Part shown: piece after piece, positions 1 to 12,148 of the stretch
How positions within the stretch are numbered: the stretch's first letter is position 1
Layout of the letters: each line of letters begins with the position of its first letter
From: Trichuris trichiura
Lineage: Eukaryota; Nematoda; Enoplea; Trichinellida; Trichuridae
Direction: 5' to 3'
Assembly (NCBI GenBank): GCA_037903355.1
Contig: JBAJFE010000062.1
Location: forward strand, 1,922,001-1,986,000
DNA: 64,000 nt
Notes under the pieces: generated by a model
Told to the model about the DNA's origin: nothing
The model's database searches: none
The model's input: the letters and a program-made list of their open reading frames with translations, nothing else
Made by a program: the position numbers and the translations under genes

Positions 1-2190
1 TGCAATGTTCTCGAAGTATTAATACTGCAAATAAGGTTTAAATATTATTTTTTTTCTTCTGCATATATTAATAAAAAGCAAGAACAACGCAATCACTTAA
101 TTTCAGAAAGCCTTGTTTGTCACATGTCCTACCGTCGTACTGTAGGTCCGGCACCTATCCATTTCTGCATTTACCGATGCCCAGGACTAAAAATAACCTT
201 TACATTTTGGCATAAGCTAAGGTAAAAGCAGATCAGGACAAGCAGCATGCTCGCTAGTTAGAAATGAATAGAATAGCTGCGCAATCGTAAAAAAGGAACC
301 TGCATTTCTCAGATCGTTGCTGGCGTGACCGAGATGAAGCTTCAAAACCTTCGAAATCAACTTGCTCCGCTGTCAAAGGTAACAACAGTAAAATGTTAGT
401 CCTCAGGTATTAAGGAGTAGTGGAAAGACGCCATATTTTAGTGTGCAACACGTAGTTTTATTGTTAGATGCATTCCATACTGCGCTGGCCGTCCTTTTTT
501 CACTGCATATAAACACGGCTACTTTTGTTCATTTTTATTGGAGAAAAGAAAAAGCAGGGAGAAAACTATGTGATGATCCCATATGAAGAACTATGGCCTA
601 CTTGACGAACATCTAGTTTTCAAAGTAATCTTCCTTCCTTAAAAATTTCACGTGAGAGACTGCTGGAGCTGTTTTTTAAGATGTTCGAAAGCACGACAAC
701 CACAAACAAACGTAAAATTCATTATTGCAACATTGCGTAGGTGCTCGCGGAAAAAGAAGAGGAAGCATTGTTCTCAAGACGAAAGGATTTCAGTGAAACT
801 GTGTCTGTACCATATAAACTCACTTAATATTTTTTTTAGGGAGGCAGACTTTTTCCTTTTTTTCACTTTTCAGGAGTCATTACTAACGAACACAGTTTTG
901 TCTGTTCCTGTCCCCAACTAAAGCACGAGAAACAGTGCGGCCCCACAGCACTTTTCTTTCCTTTTATAGCAGCTAAGTTGCAAACGTCTCTTGAAATAGT
1001 TTGCGTGGAGATCAAAATTTCCTATACTATATATACGCGGACTTTTATTCGCGGTAGTGCATTAATAGCAAGTCACACAAAGTTTAGTTAATCTTTTTCG
1101 TCTGTAATTATAAACTGTTCTTACTGGTGGAAAACAAAGGTGATATATTTTATGCAACTAGGGATTTAGTAAGGTAACGAAGTTTGTTGCACAACTGTTC
1201 AGTGGCTTAAAAGAAGATGCATTAGTCAACTTCTGATTCAAATAAAAAGAGAATACATAGTTCACAAAAAATATAATTAAGTAAGATAACGCTGGAATTA
1301 TTAAATACATGGCGCGTTAACTTTCAAGATTTCAAACAGGTGCGTAGATGCTAGTTTGCTTTCACGGAGCTAGGCTGTTCCTGTTGAGTGTTCATATTTT
1401 ACTAACGTAGTTTTTGAGAGATGTCGCCTCCTCTTGTCAACGATTTTGCTTAGAACAGACAGGTCTGGTCAGTTATGCGCATCATCACACTATAACTTTC
1501 TCGGTTGCTTTGTTGCCAATCTTTAAGCCTAATCTTAAACATAATACACATATTTTGACTTAGGCTTAAGTAAAGACAGAGCAAAGCAAACGGCTTACTC
1601 ATCAGTAAAGGCAGAGAAGGATGGCCACAAGCTCAGCAGAGAGGAATTAGCATTTCTCAGGACGTGAAGCGCATACCTGACAATACCCAGAAGAGATAAT
1701 TTAGGGGTAGCACGTAGTTTGTTCCAAAACTGGGGTCAATATATTAATAGAGCGAGCATTCAATGACTGTACGTCGGCTTCTTCAAAGGATGTGAGCGAT
1801 TTTTGAACTTACATGCTCTCCCTAGTAAATGATAAAAATAGATATCATTACAACGGAAACAGAAATTATTAGGCTTAAGAAATCTTAGAAATCTTAAGAA
1901 GCCTTGCAAACAGATGGCAGACATCAACATATCACGCCAAAGGCATCACAGTAATTTATCCATAGCTGCTGTTTTACAAAACCGGAGGACAGTTTTTAGA
2001 CTTTTCAGCGAACAGCATATGCTCACAAGTGCATGAAGTGCAAACGCCTAGATACTTAAAACTCAAACTGACGCCTACACTATTATACGGATTCATTAAC
2101 TACAACAGAAGATAAAACATCTTGAAAGCATCTGGCATCAGTATAAGACTAGGTTTTTAATTGTAGTGGTTATGTATGGCAAGTACAACG
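1..2190. other. AT-rich intergenic sequence, no gene seen
   Basis: No ORF with recognisable similarity, no tRNA and no SL RNA was found. Positions 300-390 contain a fragment (with CTTCAAAACCTTCGAAAT and CTCCGCTGTCAA) that resembles the hairpin element at 16,448-16,514. The short ORF at 652-921 has no recognisable motif and is taken as chance. Confidence 0.6.
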
Positions 2191-2193
2191 AAA

Positions 2194-2221
2194 AGTAAAC
2201 CTGTTGTTTAAATGTTGACAC
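2194..2221 (+). promoter_or_regulatory. SL RNA proximal sequence element (PSE-like box)
   Basis: The box reads GTAAACCTGTTGTTTAAATG from 2195. Its first G lies 63 nt before the leader start at 2258. Related boxes precede all ten SL RNA genes at 61-63 nt, measured from the same G. This is the position of the snRNA-type PSE that drives SL RNA and U snRNA genes in nematodes. Assignment as a PSE is inference from position and recurrence. Confidence 0.75.
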
Positions 2222-2257
2222 GATATGTTATAAAAAAAAGTGAAATACCATTTATTT

Positions 2258-2350
2258 GGTTATTTACCCACTTAGAAAGGTAAATAGAATAACTATGCTG
2301 ACTGCATAGATTAAATTTTTGAAAATGAGAGTTGAGGTGACTCGCTCTCT
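2258..2350 (+). ncRNA. Spliced-leader RNA gene 1
   Basis: An SL RNA donates a short 5' exon to many mRNAs by trans-splicing. The leader is 2258-2279 (22 nt; starts GGTTATTTACCCAC, ends TTAGAAAG), followed directly by the splice donor GTAAATAG. Hairpin 1 pairs TTTACC in the leader with GGTAAA at the donor. Hairpin 2 is CTATG/CATAG (2293-2311). An Sm-like site AAATTTTTGAAAA follows (2313-2326), and hairpin 3 is GAGAG/CTCTC (2327-2349). This order (leader and donor in stem 1, stem 2, Sm site, stem 3) is that of nematode SL RNAs, and the leader start resembles C. elegans SL1 (GGTTTAATTACCC). The PSE-like box is at 2194-2221. It could be a pseudogene copy, but every element is intact. Confidence 0.92.
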
Positions 2351-3299
2351 GATGTTCATTAAAGAAAAGTAGTTTTAAGGTTATTAATAATTTATGTTGT
2401 TGCGAAAATGTGGTTTTACTTCACATTATAATCCCGGCAGTAGTATGTAGGGATTTTACCGAGTTCTTTTGAAGGCCGTTTGCGCAGTTTGCCGGCTATA
2501 CCTTGGCCAATCATTAGTGCATAGCCATGTTAGATGTGCGCAACATGCGCGGTAAACATTTAGTAAGAATTGAACGGTTTAACAGGCCTACGCCCTTTGG
2601 AACGACAATCGCACACATGAAACTAAAAATGCAAAAACTTTGAACGCAACAACGGCTTCTGTAAGTATGATAACTTTTTGCGATAGAAAAGACGCTTTAC
2701 AAAAAGCAGTACGTACGGCAGAGACACTACCTTGCAGAAGAAAATATTCATTCAATAGAGACAGTTTCTTCATTCATCAAGTTGTACCTTCGTTAGTGAG
2801 GCAGTTCATTCATAAACATGACTTTATTTTCGGTGGTCTGTCGGTCCGCATCTTCTGTTCACCATTCGTTTTTCGTTCTTCTCATTTCGTCTTCATCTAC
2901 TGCGCGCATTGCGTTGAATGAATATTTCACACATAAGTCCTCATCATTGTTATACACCTCGTTACATTATTGTCTCGAAGGTGAGTAAAAAAAATTTCGT
3001 ATTACTAAGAATTTAATCAACTAAGGTAATCTGAATCTGGTCGCTGTACTTTAGTAACCGGCAATTAGTGTTTAAAAGTAATAAAAAGAGAAGAAAGGAA
3101 ACTTTCTACGCAAAACAAAAGTGACCCATTCAGCAGAGCAAAAGCAATGTACGGGATGACTTATTGATATCAGTTATCCTTACAGGTGAATAATCCTTCT
3201 AATTCATTCCACTTTCTATCACCCTTATTCAATATCTTACTTGCGCGAGTCATTGATGCATTTGTATCTCTTTCAATTCGTTCACAGTAAACGCATATA

Positions 3300-3381
3300 C
3301 GACGAGGGTGAGATTCGAACTCACGCGGGGAAACCCCAATGGATTAGCAGTCCATCGCCTTAACCGCTCGGCCACCTCGTC
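3300..3381 (-). tRNA. tRNA-Ser(GCT), copy 1
   Basis: This is an 82-nt type II tRNA on the minus strand, counting discriminator G at 3300. The acceptor stem is GACGAGG/CCTCGTC. The anticodon loop CTGCTAA sits in stem ATGGA/TCCAT and gives anticodon GCT, which reads AGC/AGU serine codons. The long variable arm typical of serine tRNAs pairs GGGG with CCCC, and the T loop is TTCGAAT. The D arm has GAGCGG. The gene lies at the edge of a 711-bp duplicated block. Confidence 0.97.
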
Positions 3382-3928
3382 TCGAATGCATCCTTCAGAT
3401 ATGAAGTCCTACAAACATTGTGTGCTATGTAGGAGTCCCATGTTCCCCTATCTCGCCCATATCCCCTATAGCCAAAAAATTAATATTTTCATAGAAAGAA
3501 AGAATATCCCTGTACCATAACCGTAAAACTTCACTTTGTGAATCTCAGTTGTTCTTGTCAAGCACAAATAAAGTAAGAAAGTTTCAAAAAGTTAGAAAGT
3601 CTCAAAAAGTTTCTTTAAAAAACTGGAAGTTTCAGGTCAACGTCGATCCGCGATCAACATACAGTGAAAACTTAATACGATGAGACATTCATTCTCAGCT
3701 ATTTATGTTCATTATAGACGCGATGACTGGTCATGTCTGCGATGACCATACAGCTGGGTTTTAAATAAACTTTTTGCTGTTTAATTTGAAAATCTCAACA
3801 TTAAATAAATACAAATTAAATGAATAAAAAATTTTGAGTCGCAAAATCATTTGTGATCAGCAGTTTCAATGTATTCATACTACCATTGCCTTCACTTAAA
3901 AATAAGTTTACTACTGGCATTATTTAGT

Positions 3929-4010
3929 CGACGAGGGTGAGATTCGAACTCACGCGGGGAAACCCCAATGGATTAGCAGTCCATCGCCTTAACCACTCGG
4001 CCACCTCGTC
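3929..4010 (-). tRNA. tRNA-Ser(GCT), copy 2
   Basis: Same as copy 1 except that the D arm reads GAGTGG instead of GAGCGG. It is the second tRNA of duplicated block A. Confidence 0.97.
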
Positions 4011-4781
4011 ATGAATCCGGCTGCTTTCTTTTCAGTTTCTCGTCTTACTGCCGCGAACTTTAATTACGCGATCTGTCTACTCATATACAATGAAGTTATT
4101 TAAGGTAAGTTCCTTCTCTAAGACATTTGTTGTGGGTTGTTTAACTAGACAGTTTTTCAAAATGTCTGAATCAATGACTCCTACATTCTAGCCTAGTTTT
4201 CACAAATGGATAATCTGCCTACCTGCTAACCCGCTAACTAAGAAATGTTTATCTACGATTGCAGAGTAATGTAACGCTGCAGCTGGGCTCTACAGTTAGT
4301 TTCGGACGATATGAATTGATTGCTTTTCTAAAAATGAGTATTAACGGTTCTGAAACGATGCTCAGTTTTTATTTTCTTTTATCAGGTGCAAAATGAGCTC
4401 TTTAGTGCTGCCTTATTCCTTCCAATTTTTTATTGTAACAGTATTACTAAGCTTTCTTGATATATTAATAGCCGATGTAGTAAATTTTAATTAATAACTG
4501 AGAGGCAATCAGTTGGAACAGAACTCCATGGGATCTGTAATTCCAACTCATTGCTGTTGTTATTTATTCTTTGAAATGCAGGACTTTATTTGCGGAAAAT
4601 TCGGCTAGATATTCGATCGTCATCAAATTTCTAACGGGATTTTTCCGTAAAAAAAAATCTTGCATTTCATGAAAGTTTACAGTCCCGTAAGGTAGTTAAG
4701 GTTTACAGTCCTGCTTTCAAAATTTGCTTTTCTTTCTTTGCCTCTGTTTTTAAGAAAAAAATGCAAGTATTAATGTTCAGT

Positions 4782-4863
4782 CGACGAGGGTGAGATTCGA
4801 ACTCACGCGGGGAAACCCCAATGGATTAGCAGTCCATCGCCTTAACCACTCGGCCACCTCGTC
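4782..4863 (-). tRNA. tRNA-Ser(GCT), copy 3
   Basis: Intact 82-nt gene with GAGTGG in the D arm and anticodon GCT. An A-run at 4754-4761, downstream in transcription direction, would give a T-run terminator for RNA polymerase III. Confidence 0.97.
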
Positions 4864-6000
4864 ATGATTGATTTGAGCCATTAAACGTTTCATGAACTAT
4901 TTAAAGTCATTAGCGACAGTAAACGCCATTGTCAACGTTAGTCACTTTTCCCAGGCATAGCTACGTTTTCCCTTTCAGCAAAGGAATTACATGTGTTCAG
5001 CCACGTTTTACAGATAGCCTCGATCCTTCTTAGGAAATGTCATTCTGTTATTCTCTCTTCCCAAATATGGTATCCTGGAATATGAATAACTACTGTCATT
5101 TCTAGCGATATAAACTTTCTATCACGAAAACACGCATCAAAGGTTTATCCAACCTAGTATACAGAGGAGAAACGATCAAAGTCAACAAAACGATGTGTTC
5201 TCAATGATAACTGCTTTGTAACGCCTGCCTTTTGTCTAAGGTTCTGTTCTCCTCGATGAGTAGCGCCTGCTGCTAAAACAACCATTCTAACTTCTATAAC
5301 TTGTAGAGACTATTCGCACCCTGTAATCTCCGGAAAAACTATAGAATGAACAATGTTAATGGTGACTGAGAACGCTTACATTGTTATTGATTAGTTGTTT
5401 AACATGTTTTCCGCTTTTGGCCTAACTGTGCCATACATCAAAAAAACATCCCCCTTTGTTGACTGTTTTACGAGCTGCATATGCATACGTAAATTAGAAG
5501 ACGTGCGATTTGTAAGGTTTCATTCACGTCCTTTGTTGCTCCATAATATGAAGCATTTGCTGCAATGTTTCCTGCTCAAGACAACTTGCCAGTTGAAGAT
5601 ACCGCTAGAAGCATAAATTCGTCATACTTTGTGTAATCAACTGGGATGGATTTAAGACTGGTATTTAATTGTGTATATTCCTTCAATACTTGAGCCCATA
5701 TATGTATGCCTATTCCACGGGAATCACTCTACTTTGCCACGGAAGTTAGCTTTACGAAACTCAATTAACCTATAAGGAATGGAATTTAGACCACTAGCAA
5801 CTTGTCTGAAAGGAAGGAAAAGGAAGGAGCATGTTGGAAAGACTAAAGAATTTCGCAATGAGGTACGTTCCCTTATCTGTCACTTACAGATACATGTTTG
5901 TGAGATGAGAAACAGATATGTAATGATCCCCCGCAACGTCTTTATCTTGTTCAGTGAATAATGATGACCACTGATAATAATACATTTAATGTCTTAAGCT

Positions 6001-6035
6001 TTCAGGGTTGTTCATGTCACTTCGTCAGCGGGCAA
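6001..6035 (-). ncRNA. Hammerhead-like core, CTGACGA variant
   Basis: The minus strand reads CCCGCTGACGA, then about 18 nt, then CTGAAAGCTTAA. This keeps the hammerhead strand CTGANGA (N7 is free) and the GAAAGCT segment, but stem II pairing is weak. Only one orientation is present here. It may be a degraded relative of the foldback elements. Confidence 0.4.
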
Positions 6036-6467
6036 ATGTAGGATTAGTTTTTTTGTAAAAATGTGGAATGTAGAATATTTCTTGCATTTATCCTCTGACC
6101 ACAGGACATCTGAATGCTTTAGAAGTTAGATTTTTTTCAGCGGTTGTCGGTCAGCTGGAAGAGACCTAATTCCCCTGAGCTATGATACCTTTTCAGTAGC
6201 ATTGCTAAGGAAATTACACCCTGCATCTTTCGAAAAGCTGCTGTGCACTAATTAGACTAGAAAGCATGAAACGGCACTAAGCGAGTACAACTTCATTTCA
6301 GTAACGATTTTCTTTGGGCCAGAAGGAACGCATATAACTTCTTACGTATCATTGTTTTTGTGTCTTAGAAGGGTCAACGAAATATAGATTTACTGTTACC
6401 TATTGGAAATGTCGCTTCTTGGTGCGGAACTGTACGTTTTCACGTTGAAGTATTTCTTTTTCACGGA

Positions 6468-6645
6468 ATGTTCCGCAATGGTACAAGAAACTTTATTCTC
6501 CGGAGCTTCCAGGCCAGTCTTCAGCGGTCTTTAAAAAGATTTATTTTAAAACCGCTGAAGACAGGTTACGAGTGCCCCGAAAGGTCCAGAGAATAAAGTT
6601 TTTTATACTTTTAACAGGACATACATTCCGTAAAAACATATTTCA
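6468..6645. mobile_element. Degenerate hammerhead foldback element
   Basis: Two inverted arms (about 6490-6530 and 6550-6600) read TTATTCTCCGGAGCTTCC... and ...GGTCCAGAGAATAAAG. The plus arm has CCGCTGAAGAC (6552) and GAAAGGTCC; the minus arm has CCGCTGAAGAC and AGCTCCGG, but its stem II is ruined. The outer flank ends with an ATTCCGTAAAAACAT motif that recurs as CCGTAATAAA in the Penelope-like element at 57,335-60,309. No ORF. Probably an ORF-less, decayed relative of that element. Confidence 0.6.
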
Positions 6646-6759
6646 GCGTTACGTGTTTTTTTCATTGTTCCTCTTTTTCTTCTTCCACTTCGTAACAGAA
6701 TTTTTTGATTTTCTTTTTGTTTTGAAAAAACTTTCTTTACGGTATTATTCCGCTTTTGT

Positions 6760-6997
6760 ATTTATGACGTTTATTGATGTTAATAATAAACGTTTACCAC
6801 GAAACTTTCAGGTTCTGCCTGGATCCGTCTTCAGCGTGAAAGTGGTCGGACGCGAATGGGTCAGACAGAAGGGCTCGGGACCAAGGAGAGCAGCCCAACG
6901 GCGGACATGATTTATTTCACGCTGAAGACGGGTCCAGGAGGGACCCGAAAGCTTCGTGGCAAACGCTTATTATTAACATCAATAAACGTCATAAATA
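6760..6997. mobile_element. Hammerhead foldback element with long arms
   Basis: Inverted arms of about 80 bp (6760-6841 and 6915-6997) enclose a spacer of about 70 bp. The plus arm holds a good hammerhead at 6917-6960: stem I CACG/CGTG, core CTGAAGA, stem II GGGTCC/GGACCC, core GAAA, then AGCTT. Stem I differs from the CCG/CGG of other copies by compensating changes, which supports a folded RNA. The element ends about 60 bp from SL RNA gene 2. No coding capacity. Confidence 0.7.
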
Positions 6998-7057
6998 CAG
7001 AAACTGGTCAAAGAAAATTTTTTCAGAAACAAAAACCGCTAACTATTATCATAAATC

Positions 7058-7147
7058 AGAGAGTGAGTTACCCCAACTCTCATTTCCAAAAATTTTACTA
7101 TGCTATATGCATAGTTAATATTTACCTTTGCAAATGGGTAAATAACC
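7058..7147 (-). ncRNA. Spliced-leader RNA gene 2
   Basis: The leader is 7147 down to 7126 (22 nt; GGTTATTTACCCATTT, ending GCAAAG) and is followed by donor GTAAATATT. Hairpin 2 ACTATGC/GCATAGT is perfect. The Sm site is AAATTTTTGG and hairpin 3 is GAGAGTT/AACTC...CTCTC. The upstream box on the minus strand is 7211-7184 (GTAAACCTTTCG, then TTTAAATGCTGCC). All parts are intact. Confidence 0.93.
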
Positions 7148-7183
7148 ATAATTGACTTCTTCAGTTTCACTATATATCGTCTC

Positions 7184-7211
7184 GGCAGCATTTAAACGAA
7201 AGGTTTACTTA
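7184..7211 (-). promoter_or_regulatory. PSE-like box of SL RNA gene 2
   Basis: On the minus strand it begins GTAAACC 61 nt before the leader start and ends TTTAAATGCTG, the clearest match to the box of gene 1. Confidence 0.75.
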
Positions 7212-7214
7212 CGT

Positions 7215-9215
7215 CATTTTACAAAGGACTACACTTAACGGCTACGTAAAATTTATTTGCTTTGGTGTACATATATCTGCTCACTTAGCGAGTTATTCAT
7301 ATTCAACTTAGTGCTTTATAAAGACAATTTAAGACAGAAATTTTCCTCTGACCAGGAAATAACAGAACAAATGGCTACATGTGGAACAGTTGAGTGAAGA
7401 TAAGAAAAACTTTAAACTGAGTTTAAAAGTTATGAAACGCGTAGTTTGGTGTCTTTATTATTTCCATTGAAATACCTTTAAAGTTGTTCGTTGAATATGG
7501 GACCTGAGAAGTCGTTACACCTACATAAATGGCACTGTTGATTTCGCCAATGCTAAAGCATCGTTATGAAGAACCGCACTAAGTGTTTTCTGCTCTAACA
7601 TTCTAAGAGCGCTCTTTGCGACCTAAATAACACTGATGTCGTATCATCCTCAAATTTCATAATTTTATAGAGGACAAACCGTGATTCATTTTTAAATTTT
7701 GACAACCCTTTCAGGTCGGGACAGCTTTTGTCATGTGTGTGAAATGTATGAATAAAGGGGAAGGCTTTCTTAATCTAATGAAGCGCCACTAAAGAGGAAA
7801 CAGTTGCAAGTTTCTGTTCAAAATAGATGCTGGCGATTGACGCGGAGCAAGATTACAAATTCAAACAAGAATATTGCATATCCCATAGCCTAGACGAGTG
7901 GTACAAAATAAAGCGAACAAGAAGTCTCTTGGTTTCCTTTATTCCTAGTACAATCCTGCTTTTTTCATCAACTCTTTACTCTGTTCTTGAAAACGGGATG
8001 CTTCTTAAAGGGTCTGAAAGTCTTTATGATGGAACTTTTATACAGTTTTGTCTTGCCCGTTTTTGGCTTCTGAGATGGCTAAAGCGAACGCTCTACCAAC
8101 GAATAGATGAGCATTTATTAAGGAAAGTTCAGAACAATGTTATACGTTCACAGCTTCTGGGACAAACCTCTTCCAGCCTTCAGCAATGATGGTTGTGTAA
8201 GCTTCACCCTGAATATAGGTCATTTAAAGGCTGCGGAGGTGCGTCAGTCGTCATGAAACAACATCCTGTTTTACTGGTAAGGGCTGTCCATATCGAGCTG
8301 ACCTCCACGCCCTGGTCACGGTTAACGAAAATGATCCTCTTTGCTCTTTGCTTTTTGCCTCACCTTTTTCTCTCTTTACAGTGTACACTGCAACCTAGTG
8401 TTTCTTGATACATTGCGAAGAAACCCGGATCAAGAAAAATTATTGGGCTATAAAAAGAAAAATATGAAATCGCAAGATCTTTTGTTTTGTATTCCTGTTA
8501 CATTCTTATTATCAGAATAAAGCTGCGTTATGTACTTTTTTCATGATTTAAGGCGAAGGCAATGGATTCGAATTACACCTGATTCTGTCATCAGCCTCTG
8601 ATTAAAACACTGACAAAAGGACTAGATGCATTCTGAAAGCTTAGCCATAACTATAATAAATAAAGTGGGCGTTTGGTGAATTAGTGGTGAAAGTGCATGC
8701 ATCTGTTGTACGGCATTCCATATATTATTGCACTCCTATTATCATTTTTATTCTTGAACTCGCCTGTATCGATCAGCAAAATGTTTTTTTAAGCAGACAA
8801 CCTCTCCATCATTTCACTGTGGCAGTTAACACGGTTAGAGTAATTTTTTCATCTTTAAAACACCTTACGTCGCGGTGGACCAATTTTATTCATTTTAAAG
8901 AATTAAGGATTTTTCAGGGTGTTGCTAATCCTGTCGTCAGCCCCCTGGTCAAAATGCTGACGATGGGATCAACTGTATTATGAAAGCCTTGTAATACTTG
9001 ATAATAAACAAAACAGCTTAAACAGGATGTTTTGAACCTAAAAACTTATGCGTTTATCTCAAGATAGCCAATATACAGTTGGCACCTGTTACGTATTGTC
9101 GCAGCTGATACTGGCGACGAGATTAATTGAGAGGGTAAGGATGCTTTGATCAGCTCTCAAAACAAAATATTAATAGACTACACACAGACTACGAACATTT
9201 TTCTCCAAGTAGAAC
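7215..9215. other. Intergenic, no supported gene
   Basis: A 120-codon ORF at 7827-8189 (+) has no recognisable motif and no splice or family support. Two stretches (8570-8640 and 8900-8990) carry inverted CTGTCATCAG / CTGACGATGG-type segments followed by GAAAGC. These look like very decayed members of the CTGACGA foldback family. Confidence 0.5.
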
Positions 9216-9217
9216 AC

Positions 9218-9305
9218 AGAGAGTTAGCGTAACTCTCATTTCCAAAAATTTCGGCTATGCGGAATACATAGCTATGTATTTACCTCTTCAAATGGGCAAA
9301 TAACC
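9218..9305 (-). ncRNA. Spliced-leader RNA gene 3
   Basis: The leader is 9305 down to 9284 (GGTTATTTGCCCATTT, ending GAAGAG), followed by GTAAATAC. It has TTTGCCC where most copies have TTTACCC. Hairpin 3 GAGAGTTA/TAACTCTC and the Sm site AAATTTTTGG are good. Hairpin 2 is weaker than in other copies, and the upstream box (9367-9341) is the most diverged, although its spacing of 62 nt is kept. It may be a low-activity or decaying copy. Confidence 0.8.
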
Positions 9306-10833
9306 AAAGGTGACACTGTTCAATCTTCCTAAGTCTAAAAGCAACAGCGCGGAAACAGCAGGTTCACGTTTTTTATGAACTGTACTGATTAGGCACCGTT
9401 GGGCGTTGGAGATAGCAATTTTTGACAAATGTACAGACGCTATTCAGACGCTGCCATCTGCTTTTGCGGTGCTCTCTGAGGCGACTGCGACTTCGGCTGG
9501 GGTTTTAGTTAGGCAATTTAAAGAACAAATTTTAAGGCGGGAGTGATCAGATAGAAATTTATGTCTATCAAAAAATAATATCACCCGCTATGGCAATTCA
9601 TACCTTTCTTGAAGATAGATATATGAGCACTGTAACGAAACAAGATTTACTAAAGCAGGTTTGCTAAGTTCCTCCGTTGTTTATTCACCTGTGAAAAGGA
9701 TACCATTAAAAAGCTAATGTGATTATACAGGTCACGCTACGCATGTATTAGCATATGATATACGTAGAACAGCATCAAATTGTCTTCCAGTTTAATAATC
9801 AGTCAGTCACAATGAGATCCTTCACATAGGATGGAGCTTTCAGCGTCTGTGTACTGGGACTCATGGATTACTCTCAAATGCAGATCTACAACTGCTTGCA
9901 AAACTCAATTCAGACCTGTAACCCTAAAAATAAAGTCATTTCACTCTGGGAAATTTCAGGGGTCGCTAGAAGCTAAGGGTAATATTGGATGACGCTGCGA
10001 CGTCTGTTGCTTGTTCAATGAACCAGTCTCATCAGCCGGAACCACTGATGTTGATGTAACGTGAAAGTGAGACGAAGTGTTGTTTTCTTAAGTTTCGCAG
10101 TTGCGATTGTCATGTATTAACAGAAAATAGAGACTTCAATAGCAACCCAATTAGCCTAATGGTGCCTGCACAATATCTTTCCCAAGGAAATACAGACTGA
10201 CTGTTAACTGTTGGATACTGACTTTTATTTTGAATAGTGGGTCAGACAATCAGCTATTTCCAAATATGGAAAGTTTAATCAATCACCGTTTACACAAGAA
10301 TGACCTAAGTATGTTAATGATCCGCTAATGATAAAAGCGCTAAAAAGAGAAAGGAAAATAAAATTTTAAAATAGCAAAAATATTAATAAGATTTATATAC
10401 CAGATCTTCGGATTCACGGGTTTAGCCTGTTGGATGTATCTGTAAGTAAACTTCAAAATGCCCTACTTAAAAGGCATCCTGTCTTTCAAAAAATTTATAT
10501 ACCGGAAAAAAAGAATTATAATGACATGTTTACCGATTCAGAATGCTCTCATAGGAGATTCCTTTAAATTCGTTGGCACCACGCAGTAAGGCCATAGGCG
10601 CATGCCACGTAAAAGCAATGAAGTTCTGAACTCTCAAACTCTTATTTTTAAGCACCTATCAAGGTCATGCCTTGGGTGAATGGAACAGCGAATGTCCCAT
10701 AAAGAGACTGTAAGTTGTCAGTTCATTCTTGACAGCAAAATTTATAACAAATGGCCGCCTACAACAATGAAGTAAACCTGTTATCTCAGGGAAGCTACTA
10801 ACACATATGACAGAATCAAACGTTGTTATCGTT

Positions 10834-10921
10834 GGTTTATTTACCCGTTCGAAGGTAAATATTATCTACGCTTTAAGCGTAGTAAAAATTTTTGGGAATT
10901 GGAGTTAGGTGTACTAACTCT
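10834..10921 (+). ncRNA. Spliced-leader RNA gene 4
   Basis: The leader is 10834-10854 (21 nt; GGTTTATTTACCCG, ending TTCGAAG), followed by GTAAATATT. Hairpin 2 is CTACGC/GCGTAG, a compensated change from the CTATGC/GCATAG of other copies, so the stem is under selection as RNA. The Sm site AAATTTTTGGG and hairpin 3 GAGTTA/TAACTC are present. The upstream box at 10770-10797 starts GTAAACCTGTTAT. Confidence 0.92.
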
Positions 10922-11519
10922 GTAAAAATTTGTCTATTCCATGAGATGATAATGTAGTAGTCTTGCTTTGATCGCTGTACAGCCCATGTGACAGCAGTGA
11001 GGTCTGTCACACAAACATATATTAGAATGTCATTGGAAAGTCTCAAAGACCCGGAATGGCGTTTTCGCTACGTAAGTTGCAACTGAGATCAAACAGGTCC
11101 TTGCGCAAAATAAAAACGGTTTCCTGCCTTCTCTATGTTCAGAAATAGTACTCCTTCTTCGGGGAAGGATAAATCCTCATCCCAGTCACCAGAAAAATGG
11201 GCTCATGAGCTGCCTTGTAAAGTGTATCTATATACTTTCCATCGCTAGCCACCAATACAGTGCCAGAAAAAATTTCTTTGAAAAGTTTGCATTGCGTGTA
11301 CGTGCATGTACGTTTTAAGAAGTCCGTCGCACAAGTACATCTGCAGCTTTCAACAGTTCCTTGTAGGAGTGTCACACGGCAACACTACATTTATTCTTCA
11401 GTATTGTCTCACTTTCTCACCTACCTAATACTTCAATAGGCGTCAGAAACAACCTCAGTTCTTCATTCAGGAATGACTAATATTTTAACAATTCCTTATA
11501 CTATCTAGAGGCATATATT

Positions 11520-11601
11520 CGACGAGGGTGAGATTCGAACTCACGCGGGGAAACCCCAATGGATTAGCAGTCCATCGCCTTAACCGCTCGGCCACCTCGT
11601 C
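11520..11601 (-). tRNA. tRNA-Ser(GCT), copy 4
   Basis: Intact gene with GAGCGG in the D arm. It is the counterpart of copy 1 in duplicated block B. Confidence 0.97.
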
Positions 11602-12148
11602 TCGAATGCATCCTTCAGATATGAAGTCCTACAAACATTGTGTGCTATGTAGGAGTCCCATGCTCCCCTATTTCGCCCATATCCCCTATAGCCAAAAAAT
11701 TAATATTTTCATAGAAAGAAAGAATATCCCTGTACCATAACCGTAAAACTTCACTTTGTGAATCTCAGTTGTTCTTGTCAAGCACAAATAAAGTAAGAAA
11801 GTTTCAAAAAGTTAGAAAGGCTCAAAAAGTTTCTTTAAGAAACTGGAAGTTTCAGGTCAACGTCGGTCCGCGATCAACATACGGTGAAAACTTAATACGA
11901 TGAGACATTCATTCTCAGCTATTTATGTTCATTATACACGCGATGACTGGTCATGTCTACGATGAACATAAAGCTGGGTTTTAAATAAACTTTTTGCTGT
12001 TTAATTGGAAAATCTCATCATTAAATAAATACAAATTAATTGAATAAAAAATTTTGAGTCGCAAAATCATTTGTGATCAGCAGTTACAATGTATTCATAC
12101 TAGCATTGCCTTCACTTAAAAATAAGTTTACTACTGGCATTATTTAGT

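Larger units (their letters stand above)
3300..4010. repeat. Segmental duplication, copy A (two tRNA-Ser genes)
   Basis: The block matches 11,520-12,230 at a constant offset of 8,220 bp with no net length change and only scattered substitutions. It contains tRNA-Ser copies 1 and 2 and the AT-rich spacer between them. Similarity starts within a few bases of the first tRNA and stops at the end of the second, which suggests exchange or duplication bounded by tRNA genes. Confidence 0.9.

Noticed and set aside
3308..3520. Repeated 63-70-codon ORFs starting MRFELTRGNPNGLAVHRLN
   Set aside because: These are translations of the tRNA-Ser genes on the opposite strand.
7827..8189. 120-codon ORF (+)
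   Set aside because: No motif, no splice partners, no conserved neighbour; length is within chance for this DNA.
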